From Salvia splendens (taxonomy: Eukaryota; Streptophyta; Magnoliopsida; Lamiales; Lamiaceae), in NCBI RefSeq assembly GCF_004379255.2, contig NC_056035.1, forward strand, positions 20,047,902 through 20,111,901: a stretch of 64,000 bases of DNA, written 5' to 3'. The translations under genes were made by a program, and so were the position numbers. Each line of letters begins with the position of its first letter. The stretch's first letter is position 1. The notes under the pieces are model-generated. The model had not been told where the DNA came from, made no database searches, and saw only the letters and a list, made by a program, of their open reading frames with translations. Of this stretch, positions 45,738-55,632 are shown piece by piece.

Positions 45738-45835
45738 ATTTTTAATTTTTAGGATTTTAATTATATAATTTTTAATTTTTAGGATTTTAATTATGTAATT
45801 TTTAATTTTTAGGATTTTAATTATGCAATGTTTAA
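45738..45835 (+). repeat. ~30-bp tandem repeat in the 3' tail of element D
   Basis: Three copies of a unit containing TTTTTAGGATTTTAATTAT and TAATTTTTAA. It is the complement of the repeat in element A (26715-26910) and lies at the same place, just after the stop codon. Confidence 0.85.
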
Positions 45836-46049
45836 TTTTATTTGTCATTTGTAATATTTATTGTGGGTTTTAAATGAATTTTAATATTATGGAAATGTTT
45901 TTGTGTAATTGAATTTTATATTAATTGTGCTCGTCCTTGCGGAAGAGCACAGTTGTGGGTGTTGTGCTCTTGCCAGAGAGCAGGCATGAATAGTACCGCC
46001 CGGGCCCACAACCGTGCCGCTGGCAAGAGCACGGTTGTGGATGCTCTAA

Positions 46050-46136
46050 GAGTCAATGTTACTATTAAATCACGTATCCAACTCCAGAAAGATTTGATTG
46101 AACACGTTTACACAAGAATATTTGGCAGCAAGTAGT
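46050..46136 (+). pseudogene. C-terminal fragment of another PIF transposase
   Basis: Right after element D the plus strand encodes SRIQLQKDLIEHVYTRIFGS and a stop, matching the C-terminus of PIF transposases (compare RLQKDLIEKL in B and QLQEDLINHMW in D). It is followed by an AT-rich tail (46140-46300) like the 3' tails of these elements. It is probably the remnant of an older element. Confidence 0.65.
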
Positions 46137-46510
46137 GGATTCCCTGAAAATTATGTATTTTATCGCTTTTAATAATTAGTGATTTTAACATTTTAATTAT
46201 GGAATTTCGATTGTCATTTTATATTTATGTTTAATAGAATCTTATTTTTTAATATAAATAAATTTTTTTATAATTTTAATATAATATTAACTTGAAATTA
46301 AATTGGTTGAGAAAAAAAAATAAAACATAAAGAAGAAATGAAATAGTGAGACCGATGAATAAATAAGGGATGTGATTAGAGTAAAGTAAAATAAACTTCA
46401 TTTAGAAGATTTGGTGATTAGAGCAAACTTAAATACAACACTAACATGAAATCAAGTAAAATTAAAAGAATAAAAGAATTGATAACAGTGTTAAATAATA
46501 GTAGTAGTGA

Positions 46511-46846
46511 TCATCTTGCATTTTCCTCCTTGACGACTCCTCCAACTTGCACAGTTTTAACCTTAAATCGCTCCGGTTTCTTCGACGTCTCTCCCTCCAG
46601 TTCTCGCGAGCTCATCATCATCTCCGATTCCGACCCGAAATAATCGTCGCTGTGGAAGAGAGAGCTGATTTTGGAGTGCTTCAGTCTGTCAACGAGGAAT
46701 CCTTGGAGGGGAATCTCTTTCTCGATTTCGAAGAAAAATTTCCTGAGAAGAAGCTCTTGCCCTCTCACATCTGCTTGCTTCACACACTCTACCAGAATCT
46801 GCATCAGCTCATCTACTACTACTGTTTCTTCCACACTTGCAAACAT
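46511..46846 (-). CDS. small intronless gene, unknown function
   Basis: 111 codons, ATG 46844-46846, stop TGA 46511-46513. A minus-strand TATA box (CTATATATAG, 46935-46944) lies about 90 bp upstream, a normal distance for a plant gene. The protein is predicted helical and amphipathic at the front (VVVDELMQILVECVKQADVR) with FFFEIEKEIPLQGFLVDRLK in the middle and an acidic, serine-rich part (FHSDDYFGSESEMM). I see no signal peptide, membrane segment or known family. There is no stop or frameshift. The upstream region is the right arm of inverted repeat 1. It may be a real lineage-specific gene, a captured fragment in a transposon, or a chance frame. Confidence 0.5.
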   Translation of the reverse strand: MFASVEETVVVDELMQILVECVKQADVRGQELLLRKFFFEIEKEIPLQGFLVDRLKHSKISSLFHSDDYFGSESEMMMSSRELEGETSKKPERFKVKTVQVGGVVKEENAR

Positions 46847-46934
46847 ATTGTGTTTTATTTTCTTTTGGTTTTTGTAGATTGATAGGATTAACTATGGATT
46901 AATGAATGGAATATGGAGGCCAGTGCAATGGTTT

Positions 46935-46944
46935 CTATATATAG
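46935..46944 (-). promoter_or_regulatory. TATA box of the small gene at 46511-46846
   Basis: CTATATATAG on the minus strand, about 90 bp upstream of the ATG. Confidence 0.55.
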
Positions 46945-47032
46945 GAATATTTTATATGAGAAACTACGTTGTGAGGTTCGTCATTTCACATGGATTTTGT
47001 TATTATGCTGTGTTTGACTGATCAAATAAAAT

Positions 47033-47372
47033 TGACTCTTACAACACGATTAATTTTACAAATTTGGAGACCAAGTTTGTCTCTGCCTTTTCAATTTTAT
47101 AGTGATATATTTTTGGGAGATTGTACATTGGATTGCATGGATTAGGTGAATTTTTGTTGTCCATGAAATATATACACATGTTTTGTGGGTTAAAAATGAG
47201 AATGATGATAATTAAGCCACCCATGTTGACAAGTCATAGAAATTAAGTTTCAACATTTTTTCTAAATTGAAAATCTTAAAGCTAGTGATCATCTCACGGA
47301 GGAATAAAACATTAAAAAATATAAATAAATAAAATCAAAACAAAAGTCACCATTCAGTCCATGCTTGTGCAA
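47033..47372. repeat. inverted repeat 1, right arm
   Basis: Complement of the left arm (43679-43994 plus 46047-46059). It starts about 190 bp upstream of the ATG of the small minus-strand gene and thus covers its probable promoter. Confidence 0.85.
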
Positions 47373-49949
47373 TCTTGTAGATGGTGTTCAATTTCCTAGA
47401 TAAAGGAGTACCAAAATATAATCTAGGATTGAGTTGTCAGATTATTTTAGTCACAAGGGGTTACCTATGACTAATTATCTCATGATTATCCATCTAGAAT
47501 TGAGTTGTGAGAGTGAATCTCATGAAACAAACACACATCATATTTAATCTTGGGCTACAATCTTGGAAACCGACCACCCTCCCAGGATATGAAGTGGTTT
47601 TATGTAACATGAAGTGGTTTTGACACTTCTTGTTTTGTGCCCTAATTGGATTGATGGTTGGTTATGTGATTTACTTAATTAATTTCGTCTATTTCGTAAA
47701 TATTTTGGTGCTTTTATGTTTCGAGCGCTTTAAAAGAATAACACCAAGGGTCCAAGGCACTAGGTAAATTGTTTAATGAATTTGAATCGTGATGATAAAA
47801 TAAAATTTGAATTTAATGATCTCAGTTTTAAAATAAAATAAAATAAAATACCTATAGGAAAAAAATGTGCAAAATCCGTTGTCATTCTCTCTTCTCCCAC
47901 AATCTGCAAAGCCGTGCCAAAAATAAACACTTCAAAATTTCACCATCTTTTCCACGCTCTCACAAGAACAAGGCTGATTTTCTCCTACTTTCCGATACAA
48001 CCAAGGACAAGGTAATTCCTAATCATAGACTGCATCTCTCTAATTCCCAAGTATCACAACCAATTCATGGAATCAGAAATCAAAACAAGATTTCCCCTGC
48101 TCGTTGAGATTAAACATCCAATTGCCTTCTTCAATCGCACGTCATATATATAGTTGATACATACGCCTAATCTGTAACCAAATCTAAGAAAGTTTGCTGA
48201 TTCGGCACAATTACCACTCGAGTTGGGCTAGATATATAGTTTGTGTTGGGCTAGAATTTAAATTAATCAAAATACATAAATTAATTACATAAATACATTG
48301 AATTAATTATGATTCAAGTCTGATCATTTCTGCATGCATCTTTATTATTTATTTGATTCCTTTTTATGATAAATGTGTTTTTATTTAATTAAAAGGGTTT
48401 TCTCTACAAGTGAGTTACAGGTCAGAGTGGAATAACTTGAATTATAGATTTAAGCGAAGCTTTATTTCCTAAAAAACTCTTCTATATTTTGAATGTTATG
48501 TTATGTCATGTCATGCATATGATTGTTTGGATAAGGATAATGTGGTTGTATGGCTAATGCCTAGTTTGTGAGTTCACTCCATAATTAAAATACATCAATT
48601 GGGCTAGTACCAATTTAATTAATTACAATAATACATCTTGGACCTTTTCCCCTTTAATTCCTTTGTTCAGCCCATTTATTTAATTTTCCTTCTTATTTCT
48701 TTTCCTCAGCCCAAATAAGGATAAGAGCATCCACGACGGTACTTTTGGCAAGAGCACCGTCCGTGCCGTCGGCAGGAGCACGCCTGTGTCCGCCGCTATG
48801 CTCTTGCCGACGGCACGGCCCTGCTCTATGCATAGAGCACGTCCGTGCCAACGGCAAGAGCACGAGCAGCCGACGTGGCATGCTCTGGTTGGCCGTTGGT
48901 TTATCATTTTTTATTATTATTTTTTTAAAAAAATAAAAAATATCTGAGAATTTCAGATTTAATAAAAAAAATATTTTCCCACTTCCTAATAAAATATATC
49001 CATTTTTTCCACACTTTTAATTTATTTTTTCATTATTTTTACCCTAAAATTCATACTTTCATCGATAAATACTCTCATTTCAAACACAAAAAATGACCCT
49101 ATACCAAACAACTCTTTCAATCTCAATTTTTATGATTTTAATTATGTAATTTTTAATTTTTTAGTAATTTGTAATGGTATCAGATATTTTTTTTATGTAT
49201 TTTAATATTGTGAAAATGTTTTTAGTAATTGAAGTATTTAAATTGAATAATGGAATGGTGGGACCCTTGAGCATGCTCTTGCGGAAGAGCATAGATGTGA
49301 GTGTTGTGCTATTAGGAAAGAGCAAGGAGTAAAAAATTAATAAAAGTGGGTCTGTGCCCACATCCATGCTCTTGCCAAAGAGCATGGACGTGGAAGCTCT
49401 AAGATTCTTTCTTCCCTTCCTCCTACACGCCTAATTACTCCCTCCCATCTCCAAAATCTTTTCAAATTTCTTTCTTGATTCCCTACAATCATACACCAAA
49501 ATTTGAGACCCCAAATTATGATAAGAAGATCACCAAGTCATCCACAAATTTGGGGACCAAGAATTTCAACCCTAATCCTATATATGTGCATATATCCTCT
49601 CATTTTATGCACACCGAAATTCACAAGTTCTAAATCCTTGTTCAAGACATTGAAGGAGCCAACGAGGTAGGGTCCACCCATCTCCTAGAAAGAATCAAAG
49701 ATCTAATCTTTCATCTCTTTTCATTCACCTTTTTGCATTTCATGAAATCAAACAAGTTAAAAACCAAACTTTAAATCGAAACTTAACCGGGGAGGAGTGC
49801 GGGGGCTGCCGAGTCAAGGGAATTGGCAGTGGCTAGCCTTCTTTGAAACGGACAGCAGCAGAGGCGGACGTCCTCGGCAGACAGCAACGGGCGGCAGCAT
49901 CAAAGGTCCAGCAGCAGCAGCAGTGGCTGTCGAATACATGTATACCTGT
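47373..49949 (+). repeat. LTR-like gypsy fragment carrying element E
   Basis: The stretch around 49420-49720 has the features of an LTR promoter and leader (a TATATATGTG box near 49578, then CCTCTCATTTTATGCACACC). 47800-48720 is non-coding with AT-rich tracts. I assign it tentatively to a gypsy LTR. Open frames here are short, low-complexity or out of context. Confidence 0.35.
48725..49399 (+). mobile_element. PIF/Harbinger element E, deletion derivative
   Basis: 675 bp with TAA on each side (48722-48724, 49400-49402). The tips are GAGCATCCACGACGGT and GAGCTTCCACGTCC (complement). It shares the 5' promoter block (GATAAATACTCTC near 49064) and the 3' block (CTCTTGCGGAAGAGCA) of A and D, with one copy of the 3' repeat unit near 49130, and no ORF. 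The coding region is lost from about 49130. Confidence 0.88.
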
Positions 49950-49996
49950 ATTATAATTTAATCACCATCAGAAAATCAGTGCATTTTTATAATCAA

Positions 49997-52146
49997 CTAG
50001 TTTTAACCCACGTGCGATGCACGACTAAATATTTTTTTAGCATACGATTTTAAATTGTTAATTGATTAACACAAGATTAAGTTTTGATTCCAAAAACAAA
50101 TTGGTAGTATTGCAAGTTTTAAAATTGGACGATAGCTTTTCAAACCTCAAAACGGTTTTAAAATTGTATTTTGAAGTATAAAAGCGCCGACGCAAAATAA
50201 TATTGTCACAAAATTGTGTGTAATTTTTTTTGTATTCTGTATCCATTTAAATTAGTACTATACTTTATCATAGTCGAGCTTTATTACATTGCAATATAGT
50301 GACCCTAATACGCTAAAAACCCATACCTTGAAACCTAAATCATAAACCCTTAACGTTAAAATATAATCATCATGAACAACAAATGAGCCAAACTTTAAAT
50401 AATAGAAAAAAATAAAAAGAATATCATAACTTCATGTTAAACAATATGAAGAGTATTGGAAAATATGGATGGAGTGAAAAACGTGATGAAAAAAAATATG
50501 TGAGTGGATAAATCACCAAATGCCATATATTTATAGTCCAAAATATAGAAGATAACTCCTCAAAACTTTTTCACTTTCTTCACCTATTTTTAAAAATTTT
50601 AAAACCTTTTAATTTCCCAAAAATTAAAAACTAAGCGTTACATAAATGTTATTAAATTTTAAAATGTAATAAGTATTAACTTTATAAAATATTTAAATTT
50701 TCTAACTATTGATTTAATAATATCCAAAAAAAACATATACGTAAAGCATTACCAATATTCTAAAATTCTGCAAAATACTATACATAAACTATTTTAATAC
50801 AACAGGAATTTGTCCTACGATATTTTCCATTTTCTCAAGATATGAATCTATAACACTTTCTCATAGTGGACAACTAAAACTATATTATGCCCGCAACCAA
50901 AGTAACTTAAAAAATATATTAAACAAAAAATATAAACAAAATGATGATTCAATACTCATTGTGAATCAACAATTTTAATATCGATGAACCGAGAATTAGA
51001 TTGTGAGATAACCTTGTCGAGGTCGACGACAATGCCAATTATATCTACAAAAATAGACACCGAGACAATGTTAATAAGCAAATAATATTAATAACAATAG
51101 TAATAATAGAAATAATAATAATTATAAGAGTAGTAATAATAATAATAATATTAAAAATTTACCATAAAGTGCCTATCCAGCAACATTTTCAATCTACATT
51201 TGATAACATATAATGGTTTTAGACAAATTAACTAAAAAACGTAATAAGATAAGAAACAACATCATACATACGTTCATGAAAAATACATTCCAAGTTAATG
51301 GCATTTGATTTGTCACCATATTTAGTCATTTAAAAAATACGCACACACCGGACTCGGATAACTGATTTTGTATTGCTAGGCGTTAGATCACGAAGGAATG
51401 TGAATTCCATGGTTTAGAAAACTATTCTTTCTCCAGAGGATTTGTGATAAAATGAGAGAAGATAAAGAGGAGTGAACCTTAAGCTAGAAAAAGATGGATA
51501 TTTATAGGGAAAAAACCATAAAAAGCTATTCTAAACCGTAAACCCACCGTACATCACAAAATAAAAAGGTCTAATTTATCTAGCTAATAATGAAAATTAA
51601 AATAAATAATTGTTTAATTAGATCCTAAAACTTCCATTTCAATTGAATAATCATTAATGATTATTTAGTGAAATTAGTGCTTATGGTTTAAAAAAAACGC
51701 CTAAAGAAGTTTATTAATCTTTCAAAATAATAAATGGCATAATTAAATTGCTTTCATTGCTTTTAATTGGTTAGCCATTTCAATTTAATAGCGATTATTT
51801 TATTGCTCATTATTTAGTAAATTTAGGCGATGGTTAAAAAAACGCATAGAGAAGTTTTCTGATGTTTTTCATATAATCAATGGAAATATAACGTTTAGTA
51901 TAACACCAAATATAATGGTCTTGAGAATTTGTTAAATGCTCATTATTTCATTAAAAGAATTGTAACACGGCTACTCATTATAATGCTCTTAAAAATTAGT
52001 CAAAGTCTTTATTAATATATCTAGATAAATATTATATAATAGTTTTTATTCTTAAATGTCTAGATTATAGTATTTAAATTATATATTTAAGCTTAAATGA
52101 TAATTCCATAAATACCCCTAAAACTCCCCCTTTATATATGTATAGA
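49997..52146 (-). mobile_element. non-autonomous Helitron
   Basis: 2150 bp on the minus strand. The 5' end is TCTATACATATATAAAGGGG preceded by A; the 3' end is ...GTGGGTTAAAACTAG followed by T, so it ends CTAG (CTRR) and sits between A and T with no target duplication. A short hairpin, CGTGC ATC GCACG, lies about 13 bases before the 3' end. No RepHel protein is encoded. The empty site is preserved in the other arm of inverted repeat 2, which confirms both boundaries. Confidence 0.9.
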
Positions 52147-52522
52147 TATACCTCATTGACAAGAATAAAATAATTGAATACATGTAACCTTTGATTCATA
52201 GTGAATTTGACAAATTCGTACATCTTTATATCATTGTACTTGAGAAATTCATTTCAATTAGTATCTGACAATTATTGAAATCATGACTATTTACCAACCG
52301 AAAAATTAGGAATTACATCTTTATAATATTTGAGTATATTTAAAAAAATTTCAGTAACCATCAATCATGAATCATAACTTAATAATCATTTGAAAAATCA
52401 GTGCATTTTTTAAAATCATACAGTAGTATAGTTGATTGATAATAATTAAGATATTAGTATACACATATCCTTATTTTAGAACTTGTAACTGCAATATAAA
52501 TAAAACCTTTGCATTTCATTTG

Positions 52523-52654
52523 TCACACAAACATAACATCCATGTCTCCTAAATCACCAATTTCTCGCACAACAACACTGTGATCTGACAAAAACGCGAC
52601 GAGAGCTTGAAGGCGCTCATGGTCGTCGCCATCCAAGGATAACCTAGAGACATT
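52523..52654 (-). pseudogene. short conserved frame, left arm copy
   Basis: 43 codons plus stop (TGA, 52523-52525). It encodes NVSRLSLDGDDHERLQAL and continues AFLSDHSVVVREIGDLGDMD to the stop. The right arm encodes the same peptide with conservative changes (annotated below). It looks like the C-terminus of a protein, but I do not recognise the family. There is no start codon nearby. Confidence 0.55.
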
Positions 52655-53124
52655 ACATGTGAGTGAGAGAGAAGTGTAGTGATTTGAGGAAGGAAGTTCG
52701 CGGTATGCTTGAACAAATGATTGTTGTTATCAAAACTCATAGAAATAAAATTTATGTTGCTTGATAATCAACCATTAAAGAAACTTTACGCTATATATTG
52801 CGATATGGAGAAGGATAAAGAACTGCCACGTAGAGGTGGAGAGCTTTGGAATCTTCCAAATGTTGAAATAATAAACATAGATTGTAATATCACGTGGAGG
52901 GGGAGAGTAGCAAAATTATTACGATCTATGTTTATTATTTCAACATTTGGAACATTGCTAGCCTCTTCGCCTCTTCCTCCGTATCACAATATATAGCGTA
53001 GTTTCTTTAATGGTTGATTATCAAAAAATATAAATTTTATTTCACTGAGTCTTGAAAACAAACTTCTCAAACATGCTGCAAATTTCCTTCCTCAAATCAT
53101 TGTTCTCCTCTCTCACTCATATAC

Positions 53125-53253
53125 AATGTCTCCAAGTTATCCTTGGATGACGACAACCATGAGAGCCTTCGAGCTCTTGCGTTTTTGTCAAATAGCGGTG
53201 TTGTTGTGCGGGACATTGGTGATTTAGGAGACATGAATGTTGTGTTTGTGTGA
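53125..53253 (+). pseudogene. short conserved frame, right arm copy
   Basis: 42 codons plus stop (TGA, 53251-53253). NVSKLSLDDDNHESLRAL, then LSNSGVVVRDIGDLGDMN and a stop. It differs from the left-arm peptide by mostly conservative changes and one missing codon, a pattern of coding constraint on at least one ancestor. Confidence 0.55.
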
Positions 53254-53600
53254 TAAATGAAATGTGAAAGTTTCATTTATATAGTAGTTACATGTTCTAA
53301 AGTAAGGAAATTAAGTTATGAATCGTGATTGATAATAATTGAAAATTTGTCAAATTTACTCAAATATTATAAAGATGTAATGTAATAATTGCCTAATTTT
53401 TTGGTCGGTAATAGTCATGATTTTAATAATTGTTGGATACTAATTGAAATAAATTTCTCAAATACACCGATATACAGATGTATGAATTTTTTATTATGAA
53501 TCAATGGTTACTTGTATTCAACATTATATTCTTGTTAATCGGTTATACTAATTATAAAAATGCACTGATTTTATGATAGTGGTTAAAATATAATTAGTGA

Positions 53601-54761
53601 GTGATAGTAATGTTGTAAAGAGGGTAAGTACTAATTTATTGGATACTAATTAAAGATGTACCAAATTCAGGCTTTAGTATTAAAATTATTGACTCAGTTT
53701 AATTTTACCCAATTAATACCCGCAAGTGTACGGATTATTGTAGCAATTACCAAGTAAGAGTATATAGTATCTCACATAGATAATTGAGTGTAAACCTAAG
53801 TACCACGAACAAATTTCAACTACTATCCAGACAATCAGGAATTTTTGGGTTTTGAAACTAACAACTACTAAAAGCATATAGATTCAGAGATTAAATTAAA
53901 GCAATTAAGCAAGTTGTGTAAGATGATGGAGAAATATGCAGAATTCAGGGATCCGATGCACAACTCATAGTCTAACCCAATTGAAATAGATTTACCATTT
54001 AAAGTCTCCAGAATTGTTGAATCAATCACAATTGTAGATTAAACCCCCTCCCGAGGTGAGAAATCCGTAGATTTGGTGTAATAATTGAAGTCCCCTTCTA
54101 ATTCTTAGACATAACTCCCAACAACTTGATTAGATTAATGATCCCACTCATAATCTCGACTCTCCCGAGTTTTATTGAATTAATGTGTGAATTATTTCAT
54201 CTCCCGATTACTCTAGGAAACCCTAACACTCCTAATTGGTGATACAACAATTGATAGGAAAAAGCACATGAATAATTCAAACAATCACAAGAGCAAGATA
54301 AAACGAAGTCAATTGGATTAAAACTATGAATCAATGCATCTTCCCCGAGAATTCTACATGAAAAGTTTAGCTACTCATGTTCATGGTAGAAAACAAATCA
54401 AAACTAGGAGAACCAATGGGAAACATGATACGAATTACAATTGGCCCAAGAATTGGAGCTTGAATCTTCAATCTTCTTCCAAGAGTTCTTCAGAGAGAGG
54501 GAATGTGTCCAAGGCAGCTGGAAATTCCATCCAAGAATTGATCTAAATCTTTCATTTTATCCCTCTCTTCTTAGAATCACGTTTTTACTGAAAAATAACG
54601 CCAAAGAGACGGACCCGGCCGTATGGAATTAATCAACTGATAAATCACCCGGTCGGGCGTAACTTTCTGTGGTTTTCATGCTTTAGAGTATCCACCCGAC
54701 CGGGTGGAATTATTGCACAGGAAAGTCACCTGGGTCGGGTCTTGATTTTTAGACATCTTCT
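53601..54761. repeat. gypsy-like LTR/3' region with palindromic CCCGG motifs
   Basis: It starts with the leader-type string CCCGCAAGTGTACGGATTAT near 53720, which I associate with gypsy elements; this is an impression and not an alignment. No coding region. From 54640 to 54825 there are several short palindromic motifs of the type ACCCGRCCGGGT. Confidence 0.4.
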
Positions 54762-54830
54762 GGATTCTCCTGGGCTTGTTGTTACACCCGGTCGGGTGTA
54801 TTTATTCAGAGAATATTCACTCGGCCGGGT
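54640..54830. repeat. five palindromic ACCCGRYCGGGT motifs
   Basis: CACCCGGTCGGGC, CACCCGACCGGGTGG, CACCTGGGTCGGG, CACCCGGTCGGGTG and CACTCGGCCGGGTGG occur 35-50 bp apart. Related copies are at 55556 (GGCCGGGTG) and 55589 (CACCCGATCGGGTG), and one at 14789 (CCCGACCGGGTG). Confidence 0.7.
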
Positions 54831-55632
54831 GGAGCTCCTTTTTACTCCATTTTTCACCTATTTTGCCTAAAACACTAAACAAACACATGAACTCCGAAAC
54901 ATATAGTAATTGGCTGGAAATAACTACTTTGAGCACAAAAACTCAACAATTATGCACATCAACATACCAATCACAACACTAAAAATATGAGTTTGTCGAC
55001 TCCCCAAACTTACTTCATACTCAGAGGCGACTTCATCATCATCTTCATCCATGTCCGCCGGAGCATTTTGGATCTGCAGAGGCTCCTCGGGGATAATGGG
55101 GCTGCGGGATATAATTTGGGTCTACATACACCGGCTTAGCATCTGAAGGGCGGGCCTTCCCCTTGAGGAGGGTCACTCTCGATTTTTTCCTTATGAGCTC
55201 GGGTGTTCATTTTCCAGTTATCCTCAAGGGGAAGGCCCTTCAGATGCTAAACCGGTGTATGTAAACTCAAATTATATCCCGCAGCCCCATTATCCCCGAG
55301 GAGCATCTGCGGATCCAAAATGCTCCGGCGGACATGGATGAAGATGATGATGAAGTCGCCTATGAGTATGAAGTAAGTTTGGGGGAGTTGACAAACTCAT
55401 ATTTTTAGTGTTGTGATTGGTATGTTGATGTGCATAATTGTTGAGTTTTTGTGCTCAAAGTAGTTATTTCCAATCAATTACTATATATTTTGGAGTTCAC
55501 GTGTTTGTTTAGTGTTTTAGGCAAAATAGGTGAAAAATGGAGTAAAGAGGAGCTCCACCTGGCCGGGTGAATATTCTCTGAATAAATACACCCGATCGGG
55601 TGAAACAACAAACCATGGAGAATCCAGAAGAG
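54762..55632. repeat. inverted repeat 3, arms about 410 bp, loop 51 bp
   Basis: The left arm (54762-55169) matches the complement of the right arm (55221-55632) at over 90% by eye. The loop is 55170-55220. Each arm carries a TTGGGGGAGT-type polypurine-like tract and a stretch that could be the end of a retrotransposon polyprotein (DEDDDEVAYEYE in the right arm). It looks like the 3' region of a gypsy element duplicated head-to-head. Confidence 0.85.

Larger units (their letters stand above)
43995..46046 (+). mobile_element. PIF/Harbinger element D, transposase only
   Basis: 2052 bp, TAA on both sides (43992-43994, 46047-46049). The 5' tip is GAGCATCCGCAGCGGT and the 3' tip the complement GAGCATCCACAACCGTGCTC. 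The 5' and 3' subterminal regions and the 3' tandem repeat match those of ORF1-only element A. The single gene is a DDE transposase with only one stop. It sits within the left arm of inverted repeat 1. Confidence 0.94.
49950..53600. repeat. inverted repeat 2, arms about 700 bp, Helitron in left arm
   Basis: The left arm is 49950-49996 plus 52147-52890; the right arm is about 52918-53600; the loop is about 25-30 bp. The innermost palindrome is CCAAATGTTGAAATAATAAA and its complement. Both arms contain matching short coding-like frames. The Helitron 49997-52146 interrupts the left arm only. Transcription through this would give a long hairpin RNA. Confidence 0.9.
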
